Shown: positions 1-9,700 of the stretch, piece after piece | Position numbering within the stretch: position 1 is the stretch's first letter | Layout: every line of letters starts with the position of its first letter | Assembly (NCBI GenBank): GCA_026770585.1 | Contig: MU647104.1 | Coordinates: forward strand, 77,554-91,072 | Origin: Baffinella frigidus | Taxonomy: Eukaryota; Cryptophyceae; Cryptomonadales; Baffinellaceae | DNA length: 13,519 nucleotides | Direction: 5' to 3' | Notes under the pieces: generated by a model | Database searches by the model: none | Seen by the model: the letters and a program-made list of their open reading frames with translations, nothing else | Told to the model about the DNA's origin: nothing | Translations under genes and position numbers: made by a program

Positions 1-251
1 TTAATTAGGAGGCGTAAGTAATCCCATACATTGCATGTGAATTCTGGTTTAATCTAGAACATTTTGATGCTACCTTAGGGGTGATGATGTGCTGTTTTGA
101 AGTTACGAGAATGATAAGATGGCCATGACGTCTCCAATGCTATCCTGAAGATAGCAAAAAGAACAGGTTTTAATTTAACTCACAATTCAATAGATTTGGA
201 TTTCAGAAATAGGTTTGTCAAGTTTTCAGAAATTTTGTAAAGCCGATCGTT
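1..251. other. AT-rich stretch without recognisable feature
   Basis: Low-GC sequence with no open frame of note, no heptamer repeats and no clear inverted repeat. It is either intergenic or intronic; nothing supports a function. Confidence 0.4.
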
Positions 252-418
252 CCACACAGCGGGGCTACGAAAGGAAACCTGGTGGCTGAGCTACCTGGTT
301 TCGGTCGAAGGATATTCGTAGGACCAGGCTCTGTCTCTACGGTATTGTCTACCGTAGGATCCTCTAGCTAATTCACTTATGGGGTATTCACGACATCCCT
401 TTGTAGCCTGATGTGTGG
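252..418 (+). mobile_element. MITE-like inverted-repeat element, copy 1
   Basis: It begins CCACACAGCGGGGCTACGAA and ends with the diverged complement (CATCCCTTTGTAGCCTGATGTGTGG read in two parts). It carries an internal CTACGG...CCGTAG palindrome around 341-362. Three relatives occur in the window at 3863-4026 (opposite orientation), 4504-4660 and 5785-5949, all about 155-167 bp. No transposase is encoded, so it would be non-autonomous. I could not identify a convincing target-site duplication. Confidence 0.65.
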
Positions 419-866
419 TCTGGTACAACGTTTCATCCCCTAGGGGTTCAACACATGAATTGGAGCCGTTTCGAGTTCTAAATGAGGACAGTTTTTCGAT
501 TTGTACAACAAGAGCGACTTGGCGAAATTATGCATCAATTCGAGGACTGTGAAATCGGAATCGGGGCATCCGGTCGCCGTACACATCGTGCGCCCGATTC
601 CCCCTTCGAGCCCCCCGATTTCGGGCGCTCTCTGGTACTCATGCGGTCCACTTTCATTAAGCAACCAGATTTTGCCAAGGAATGCACCCCGTTCAGGGCG
701 GGCCTCAGGTTTGGGATTCTCTGTAGTCTCTCCCGCTCAGCTGTTCTTCCTGAATCAAGCAACTGAACCCCTCCCCCGCGGGCAAGTTGGCTGGCCATTC
801 TATCTGCATTCCCACAGAAGGCAGACAAGACAGAATGCATCTTCACAGAGGGCAGGCCTGCCTGCG
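419..866. other. Unassigned GC-moderate region
   Basis: Overlapping open frames run through here on both strands, but none shows a protein pattern I recognise or a convincing splice context. A 35-bp stretch at 730-764 recurs with three mismatches at 1151-1185, so part of the region is repetitive. It is probably intronic or intergenic. Confidence 0.35.
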
Positions 867-962
867 TGGAACAGCTCCGCCGGCAGGCTCGTGAGCGCCC
901 GCGTGACCGGTCACGCGGACGCCGAAGCCAGACGGTCGGTCGTGACTGCCTTGCGTGTACCG
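867..962 (+). repeat. ~96-bp dispersed GC-rich element, copy 1
   Basis: It starts TGGAACAGC and ends TTGCGTGTACCG, with the palindrome GCGTGACCGGTCACGC inside (900-915). It is almost identical to 4234-4329 and, with an internal deletion, to 11052-11137. Unlike the other two copies, I see no matching direct repeats immediately on either side. It is not a tRNA: no box A or box B pattern and no cloverleaf. Confidence 0.7.
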
Positions 963-1130
963 CCCTCTCCTCGGAGAAGATGGATCCTGCGGGCCTCTAC
1001 CTCCTCGACAACGGTTACAAGGCCAGATAGTGCTATCTCAGCAGTTGCGCGATGGATCATGTAGAGCACACATTCTTTCAGAGCACACGTGCTTGCTCCC
1101 TCCGGTCCTTATCCCTCCGGTCCTCTTCCC

Positions 1131-1283
1131 AGGATCTCTCGTCAAGGACCCTCCCGCTCAGCTCTACTTCCTGAATAAAGCAACTCGCACTCTATGCGTG
1201 CAAAATCTCTCGTCTTGGACCACTTAGCCCTAAAACCCAAACCCGAAACCCGAAACGCTAATGCAGGATCTCTCGTCGTGGAC
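1131..1283 (+). repeat. Three tandem copies of an acceptor-plus-exon-start sequence
   Basis: The string ATCTCTCGTC followed by (A/T/G)(A/T)GGAC occurs at 1134, 1205 and 1268, that is at spacings of 71 and 63 bases. The last copy is the start of the exon at 1267. The first two sit upstream of it, and the first keeps an AG|G in front. A weaker relative begins near 714. The intron end thus seems to carry duplicated pseudo-acceptors. Confidence 0.6.
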
Positions 1284-1340
1284 GCTGCGCGGCACCCCGG
1301 GCCTCTCGTGCGATTCGGTCTGCGGGAGCGTCGGGAAAAC
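1267..1340 (+). CDS. Exon: first half of Cys-rich module, copy 1
   Basis: Acceptor ATGCAG|G; donor GTACCG at 1341; the exon ends in phase 2. It encodes a segment with GLSCDSVCGSVGKT, which matches GLSCSKVCSASGRT in the large exon (9091-9132). This internal homology is the main evidence that it is coding. The start of the exon is uncertain in phase, because no upstream exon was found. GC-rich composition contrasts with the heptamer repeats on both sides. Confidence 0.66.
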
Positions 1341-3730
1341 GTACCGCAGACCCCAAGCCCGAAACCCTAAACACTAAAACCTATACCCTAGACGAAAACC
1401 GTTCCTTCAACCCCAAACCCTCAACCCTCAACCCTAGTCGGGAAGCCGTGCCTCCAACCCCAAACCCTGAACCCGAAACCCTTGACGGGAAAATGTACCC
1501 GAACCGTAAACCCTGAAACATAAAGCCTAGTCGTGGAAAACTTACCTTGAGCCCTGAACCCTGGACCCTAAACACTGAACCTTGAACCCCACATCCTCAA
1601 CCCTAACCCCAAATCTTAAGCCCCAACCCCTGAACCCTGAACCTTAAATCTGTACCCCTGAAAGCAATCTAGATTAGCCTCCACAGGTTAGGATTGCCAG
1701 AGTTGCAATCCGCCCCACAGGGTTTACGATTTCTCAATTACAATGAATCAAGTTTCACCGTCGGGCTTAGGGGTTAGGATTCATGGAGTGCAACGCTGAA
1801 TCGTGTGTGGGCTCCGGGCAGGTGCGTGCCTGGGCTGCTTGACCAGGTCGACACGTCCGAGGAGGTTAACCCCCTCGCATAACCCCCATACCATGAACCC
1901 CAAACCATGAACCCCGCGCGCTAACCGCTACCCGCTGACCTCAACCCTGAACCCAAATATCCTAACCCTCATCACGCTGAAGATTCCCCACTACAACACG
2001 AAACCCGAAACCCTACACCCAAAACACAAAACCCTACACACGAAACCCGAAACCCTACACCCAAAACACAAAACCCTACACACCTCGAGCGCTACCCGCT
2101 AACCGCTGGCCTCCCTAAACCCCTAACCCTTGTCCCTCAACTCTAAATCACACTCAAGATTCCCCACTACAACCTTAAACCCTACACCCGAAACCCGAAG
2201 CCAGCAACCCGGAACCCAAAACCCTAAATCCGCAACGCTGCACTCAAAACCCTACTCCCCAAACCCTACACCCGAAACCTGAAACCCGAAACCCAAAACC
2301 CAGAACCCGGAACCTGAAACCCGAAACCCCTCACCCTGCACCCTACAACCTAACCCGAAACCCTACACCCGAAACCCTGCACCCTACACCCCACACCCGA
2401 AACCCGAAAACTGACACCCGAAACCCGGAACCCTGCACCAGGTGGAGGCGGTATCGCAGGCATCGATGCGCGCTATCTTCGACCTCGAGGGCGAGGTGTG
2501 CTGCCTCCCTGTAGGGCTTGGGGGTGGGGGGTGGGGGTTTAGGTTTTTCTTTGACCTCGAGGGGCCAGGTATGTGGCCTCGCTGTATTTGGGTTTGGTGT
2601 TGAGGGTTTGGGGTTTAGGGGTTTGGGGATTAGGGTTTATGGCTATCTTCAACCTCGGAAGGCGAGTTATGAGGCCTCGCTGCAGTAAGGTTTCGGTTTT
2701 CGGTTTCAGGGGTTTGGGGTTTAGGGTTTCGGACATTCTTTGAGTTTGAAGGCAGGGTATGTGGCCTCATTGTAGGGTTCGGGGTCTAAAGTTCAGGGTT
2801 TAGGGCTTGCGCGAGGTATGTGGCCTCACTGCTGTATGGGTCTACACCGTCCTGGTACACACCCTGCCTGGTTCAGTCATCAGCCATGAGACTCCAGGCA
2901 GCGCGTGTGCCACGGGTGGGTTGAAGCTCGTGTGTATCCCCGCCGGCTTTTCGAGGCCTCAGCCACGCCATATGTCCCAAGTGCAAATTTCATTTCTCAA
3001 GTCCCTCTATGAGTAAAGTTGATTCTTGCCCGGAAAAATGCCAAATGTCTAGGAGTTTGAGGCCTTGGAGAACGGGGGTTCCCCAAAATCCTGGGGGCTT
3101 GGTTGACTGATTTCAGCTACTACGCCTGTACCGGGGGTAACCTATACCCCCTGTTTATCGGGGTTAAACCTTACCCCCTGTTCCGGACATAACACTTACC
3201 CCCTCTTTATCATGGGTAACTTCTTACCCCCTGTTTACCGTGGGTAAACATTACCCCCTGTTTATCGTGGGTAAACTTTACCCCCCTTTCATCGTGGGTA
3301 ACGCTTCCCCCCGGATCGGCAGGGCACCGGCCTGCATGCACACTACCGCGCGTCCAGCTTCGATGCCGTCTCCAAGGTCGCCTTTCGTTGAGCGTTTTGG
3401 GTTTCGGGTTTTACATGGTTTATGGTTCAGGGTTTAGAGTTGAGGGTTGAGGGGTTTTCATGGTTTACGGTTCAGGGTTTAGAGTTTAGGGTTCAAGCGT
3501 TTAGGGTTAGGGTCCACTGTCGATGCGAGCGGGGACACGGCGAGAAGCAGAACACCTCAGGTTTAGGGTTCACGGTTCTGCCGTTGAAGTTTTGGTGTTC
3601 AGGGTTCACGATTTATGGTTTACGGTTCTGCCGTTTCGAGGACACTGGACACTTGGATCAGGCGGGTCTCTTGAGCGGAGAGAGGGAGAGGGAGAGACAG
3701 AGAGAGAGACAGACAGACAGACAGAAAAAG

Positions 3731-3793
<63 letters not shown>

Positions 3794-6700
3794 TATGTAC
3801 GACCACCTGGTGCGGATCCGCTTCATCTCCGAAATGATGCAGTGGGCCGTCCTCGCCCCATGCCACACAGCGGACTACAAAGCAATTTAGTTGATAACCC
3901 ATAAAGGGATAATCCATAGCCCCTACGGTAGGCAGTGCCGTAGGGACATAGGGAGCTTCCTACGGATAAAGTAACGGAAACACGGTCCGAATCGGAGCGA
4001 AAATCCCTTCGTAGCCCGCTGTGTGGGGTGTTTGAGTACCCCGTTCCTGGTAGTCTTCGATCTACCGTCCTGGCCTCTTGAGTGGAACCTAGTGGCCCAT
4101 ATTGTTTGTACCGGTTGGCTAAACCATCGAAGCACTTCGCCGATGATCCACCCAGTATTCTGCAGTGATAGGTTCCACTGAAACGACTTGGCTAGATCAA
4201 GAAGGTGTCTCTCGCAACAGAGAGATGGTTTCGTGGAACAGCCCCGCCGGCAGGCTCGTGAGCGCCCGCGTGACCAGTCACGCGGACGCCGAAGCCAGAC
4301 GGTCGGTCGTGACTGCCTTGCGTGTGCCGATAAGGTGTCTCTCGCAACAGAGAGATGGTTTCGGATGCTCGCGCAAATACTTTCTCTGTGTATGTTCATC
4401 TTTATGTGGGTAGACACCTTTCCTGATGCTCGGGCGAATGCTTTTCCTCTCTATGTCCGTCTATCTGTTGGTAGAGACCTTTCCTGATGAGAAAGAGACC
4501 TTTCCACGCAGCGGGCTACGAAGGGATTCTTAGTTGCTCCACTGCCAAGAATCGCTGAGGATATCCGTAGGAACAACCCTGCGTCCCTACGGATGGCCTA
4601 CCGTGGGGTCCTATGGATTATCTACTTGTGGGTTATCACGAAATCCCTTTGCAGTCCATAACCTGTCTGAATTAACCTTCCTGCAATCGAGACCTCCGAC
4701 GCGACCGCCCTCCCCAAACCCTAAACCCCAAACGCTAAACCCTAAACCCTAAACCCTAAACCCTGAACCCCGAACCTTAAGCTCCAAACCCTGAAGCCTG
4801 AACCCTACACGGGCCTCGCAGGTCTGGAGTGACGTGTCCGGGAACAGCAGGGACGGCCAGGCCCTCTCTCTCTCCGGCCCGGCAAGCGAGCTCTCCCACC
4901 GCCGGACGCTCGATTATTTCGATGTCACATTCGACGTCAAGGCCGACGAAGACGCGTTGTTCTCCATCTCGATTCGGTATGGCTCTGGCTTTTCTGGCGC
5001 CTTCGACCTTGAGATCGGCGATACGACCTACAAGAGCCTTGGGCTAGGGAATGTCCCGGCGCTGAACGAGGGGAATGGCTGCCTGCTGTATTCGGTCATG
5101 GTTCGCGAGCCGGTGCCGCGGGCGTCGTACACCACTGGTTCGCTGCGGGTGCGGACGCTCAACAACCAGCTGCGGTACGGTGGGTCTTACTGCAGCGACT
5201 CAAGCAATACGTTCGCAACGGTCATCCAGTACACGGCTGGGGAGAGCGGCACGTCCGCGGTCACGTCCAGCGGGCACGGTGCCGCATCCAGCGTCACGGC
5301 TGTGACAGGTTGTGAGCCCTCCGGAAGACTGTTGACCCACGCCATGATGACCTGTGCACCAAACCCCTTTGTTTTCACAAGTGCACTCGCCTTCAATCGC
5401 CCACAAATCTGTCAACTTAGGGTGCAACGGTTCGTTTTTTGAAGCGCCGCATAAAGGGAGTTGAGAGTCACTTGAGCAGTTTTAAACCTTGTCACGTCCC
5501 GCAAAATGAACATTTTGGATCACGGTTCGTGAATCGTCTTTCTGTTCGATGATAAATTCGCATCACGTCCACAAAAATTCAATTTTTCGTTGGCAGCTGT
5601 GAACATGGATAATGTTTCTTTTCCAACGGAAATCACGGATGCAGGATCACGATCGAGATCCGCGTTCTGTGACCCTTTAAAATTTACACGCGAGTCTTCC
5701 ATGACCCCCTTACGTGACGATTTACAAGTATTATAAATCAATTTTACAGGTGTTTGGTGTACATCCCATCGTCGCGTGGACTAACCACACAGCGGGCTAG
5801 AAAGAGCTTCTTGGTTCGATAGCAACCAGGTCTCGGTCAAGATATCCGTAGGACCACCCTATGTCCCTACGGATCGCCTACCGTAGGGTCCTATGGATTA
5901 TTCACACAGGGCTTATTCACGAAATTGCTTCGTAGCCCCCGCTCTGCGGCCTTGGTGCAAGTGTTGACTAATTTTTGCTTTCTCCGGTGTTGAGTGCAAA
6001 GACAAGGCACCGCCCCGGTGCAACCTAAACCCTAAACTCTGAACTCTAAACCCCCAACTCTGAACTCTGAACCCAAACCATAAAACCACAAACCACAAAA
6101 CACAAACCACAAACCACAAACCACAAACCACAAACCAAAAAAGAAAAGAAAAAAGAAACCAGAAATCATAAACCATAAACCCGAAACCCGAAACGCCAGG
6201 TGGCGCGCGGGACATCCTCCTGCTGGCGCGTCTCCCCGCAACGTTCACCATCTGCTCTGTCAGCCGCTACGAGAACGCCACGCACTCGGACAACACCGTG
6301 CTCGGCGTGCTGTCCTCCTGGTTGGCTAATTGGTACCACGGGCACTTCGCGGGAACCGCGGGGGTGTTCGCGTACTCGCCCCCGCCCGGGCCGGGGCCTG
6401 ACTGCCTGGTTGAGGCGTGTATCGGGGGGTTGTGCTTCGTGAGGCTGTGCGACGCGGTCACCTCTTCGGAAGCTCCGGGGGCGTGTGCGGCGTGGGGCGG
6501 GCATCTCGCCAGCATCAAGACCGCCGCGCAGCTCCAAGGCACGCACGCCTGAACCCACAACCCTCTCTCACGCAGAAACACACACTCGGCCCTGCACCCT
6601 CGACCCTAAACCCTGAACCCTGACGCAGCGGTCCACAAATCGCTCATGAGCTTCGTCATGCCCGACCCGCATGCGGGGGGCTGGCTCGGCGCAAGCAACT

Positions 6701-9700
6701 ACGAGGGGGGATCGCCGTGGGTCTGGGATGACGGGTCCGCCCTCGATTACACCCTCCTCCAGTACGCTAGCCCGTCCCAAGGCGTGATATACGCTTACCC
6801 TTCCGGGGTGCTCTATATCTCCGCCACTTCCTCCACGGTTGCCGCGAAGTATCCAATCTGCTCCAAGGTAACCCACTGCCGAGTGAGGACGGGAAACATT
6901 TTTAAAGGATTTGAAAAACTTTCCCTTGAATCCTCAAGGAAATGGACTTTTAAAATGAAAAAGCCAGGTCCGGAATCCGGACCTTTTTGAAAACGTGCTT
7001 CTTTCCCTCAACAGCGCCCCCCCCCCAACCCCTGTTGGCCTTGCGCCCAAGCGTGTCGCTAGGCAAGCCGCACGCCCTGCAGAGACCCTTTATGGCAACA
7101 CGAGACCTAAATAGAGAACCCACGCGACCCTAAACACTAATCCCTGAAACCTGAAACCTGAAACCTGAAACCTGAAACCTGAACCAGAAACCCGAAACCT
7201 AAACCCTACACCCTAAACCCTGAACCCTGAACCCTGAACCGCATAGGCATCCCAAGCGTCGCTGCTGCCGCCAACCGATTGGATGGTCATGTGCGGCCAG
7301 AACGCCGGAGAGGTCGGTTACTTTCCCCTAAACCCTGGACCATGAACCCTGAACCGTTGGGCCCTAAACCCAGAACACTAAACCCTACACCCTTTGACCC
7401 TCAACCTTCAACGCTCAACTCCAGAACCCAAACCCTAAGCCCTAAACCCTAAACCCTAAACCCTAAACCGTGCTGCTGGCATGGGCTTTCACCCTCCTGG
7501 GGTTGCAGAGGTTGCGTTAACATCCCTCTCTTGCCCCCCCTCTATTCCCCCTCCTCTCTCCTTCGCACGGTTTGGTGCTCATCAATATCAACCCCCCCCC
7601 CTCACCTCCCACCCTTTCTCTCTCTCGCAGGGCTTGGTGCGCGCCACTAACACCTCTCTTTCTCTCTTTTCCTAACCCCCCCCCCCACCCCACCCCACCC
7701 CCAAGAATTCTATCAACCAAGGCCTCTCCCTTGCGTGCAGGGGTTGGTGCTCGCCAACGGCGTGCCGGCTGGAGACGGAGCCTTGGGCCAAGGCGGTTTC
7801 GACCTCGTCGTCAACAACCCCCTCTCCTGGACGACCCCCGACGCGGATTCCTTCAAGGGCTCCGCGTGGTCCGTTTCCGAGGTCACTCCAACCCTAAATC
7901 CTGAACCCTGAACCATTAACAAAAACATGCACACCCCGAACCCTCACCCCCGAAACCTCAAACTTCAAACCCCAGCCAACAAACCCCAAACCCCAAAACT
8001 CAAAACTCAACCCCCAAACTCCAAACTCCAAACCCCAAACCCCAAACCACAAAACCCAAACGCTACCCCAGGTGGCCATCTGGGGGCGGGCGCTGACGCG
8101 CGCTGAGATGGAGGCAGTCTCGGCGCACCTCCTCCTGACCCTCGCGGAGGGCCGCGACATCCCCTTCGCCGCGGCCATGTGCCCGGGCGGCGTCGGCTCT
8201 TCCAGGTTGCACTTCACGCCTGCAACCCTGCGCTCTCTCTCTCTACACCCTCTCTCTTGCCCTCCCTCTCTGGAGAGAGAGAGGACAGGCAAGATCGGGT
8301 GGCTGACAATTCTATGCGCGCTACGCCCCAAACGCTTCAACCTGAGAACCTGCAGCGGCCGTGTTTCCAGATTGTAGCGTATGAGGTCTCTTTCTTCTGC
8401 TGACGTTTTCACGCCATTCTTTTAACGCCTTTGTGTCGTGCTTGAAACAGTGATGCGGAAGCGCCGTTCCTTTCGGCGTCGGGCGTGTGCAACTTCCGCG
8501 AGGGAGCGGGCGCAGACTGCAGTGCCGGGTCGTTCGGGCGGAGGCGGCTCTGCATGTGCGCGGCGCCGTGCGGCGGCGGCTTCTATGGCTCCGGCACCGA
8601 GTGCGCTGGCTGCCCTCCCGGGTCCAACTCTGCTCCAGGCAGTGAGACAGTGATGGGGTGCGCGTGCCCTGGGTCGACGTACCTCGCTGGGCCGGGCGAC
8701 GCCGGCGCTTCCTGGCGCTGCGCCGCATGCCCTCCCAACTCCTTCTCGCCTCTCGGGAGCCTCAGCGCCGCCGATTGCCTCTGCAAGTCCGGGTTCTACT
8801 CCTCCGGGTCGGGGGCTGACTTGACTTGCGCGGCCTGCCCTGCGGGGTCGGTCTCGCCTGGCGGAAGCATCAACGCGGAATCCTGCCAGTGCCCGGCCGG
8901 AACCTTCGGCAACCCCCCCCTCAGCAACTGCACGCAGTGCCCCGCTCGCAGCACCAGTGCGGAGGGAAGCACTGGAGTCGAGGACTGCGTCTGTCTGTGG
9001 GGCTTCGGCGTGCCAGAGCTCGCCTTCAGCCGCCGCATCACAAGCCCCGAGCAGATCTGCACAAAAGACGGCCTCGAGTTTGGAAGTACCGGCCTCAGCT
9101 GCTCCAAAGTGTGCTCAGCCTCGGGCCGCACATGTGCACCGTTCCCAAACCTTGCAAACCTGGGCCGCGAGTGGCTCGAGGCGGCGGTGGAGGCAAAAGA
9201 CGTCGCGTGCTCCTCAATTACAGGTGTGAACAGCTGGGACGAGTCGACACCCTTCTCACAGAATCCTTCGGATGGGTCCTGCTATTTCAACGTAGACGCC
9301 GATAATGGCGAGACTGCGACGTGTTCTTGGTCCAGTTCCGCGGATAGGCGGTTCTGCGTCTGTGGGTGCCCGTGGAACCACTACGGCTCTGGAGCTTCGT
9401 GCACGCCGTGCCCTGCCGGAACAACTGCACCCGCAGGTACCAAGATGGCCACCGAATGCGTCTGCCGTCCTTCGACCTATGGAGAGATCTCCGCGGAGGG
9501 TTCCGGCACGTGCACGGATTGCACGGAGGGGACCGCTGTCGCGTCCTTCCGCATCAAGGACACTTTTTCGGCGTCCAGCTCCGACCTCCACGGCTGGGAG
9601 GGCTCGACCGAGGTCTCGCAGTGCGGCGGTCTGGGCGCAATGCTGGGTGGGTACGCGCAGCTTGGGCGCGCGTCGTTTCTCAAGAAAACCGTGACGGGGC

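Larger units (their letters stand above)
3377..4821 (+). other. Long intron rich in repeats and inserted elements
   Basis: Contents in order: G-rich heptamers (3390-3640), GA/TA microsatellites (3677-3788), an inverted MITE-like copy (3863-4026), a ~96-bp element within 32-bp direct repeats (4202-4363), two tandem 61-bp units (4365-4486), a further MITE-like copy (4504-4660), and C-rich heptamers (4710-4808) just before the acceptor TCGCAG. No exon-like segment recognised. Confidence 0.6.
5309..6199 (+). other. Intron with MITE-like copy 4 and heptamer repeats
   Basis: An AT-richer unassigned part (5440-5760) is followed by the MITE-like element (5785-5949) and then C-rich/A-rich heptamers (about 6025-6196, including ACAAACC units). 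The repeats end immediately before the acceptor ACGCCAG|G. No coding segment seen. Confidence 0.6.

Noticed and set aside
867-962. tRNA or other small RNA gene in the ~96-bp repeat
   Set aside because: No promoter boxes, no cloverleaf and no terminator; the only clear structure is one 16-base palindrome.
1341-2441. A true chromosome-end telomere
   Set aside because: Units are degenerate, interspersed with exons and internal to the window on both sides.
3129-3311. CRISPR array
   Set aside because: Units are directly tandem without unique spacers, and the context is eukaryotic.
3422-3917. Open frames with Arg/Glu or Leu/Ser repeats on both strands
   Set aside because: They translate the GA/TA microsatellite and G-rich heptamers; no domain pattern.
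5913-6251. Minus-strand hydrophobic open frame resembling a membrane protein
   Set aside because: It is the reverse translation of ACAAACC and CCCGAAA heptamer arrays plus part of a MITE-like element.
7894-8412. Minus-strand 172-codon open frame
   Set aside because: Half is heptamer repeat; the rest is antisense to the ConA-like exon, whose plus-strand pattern is clear.
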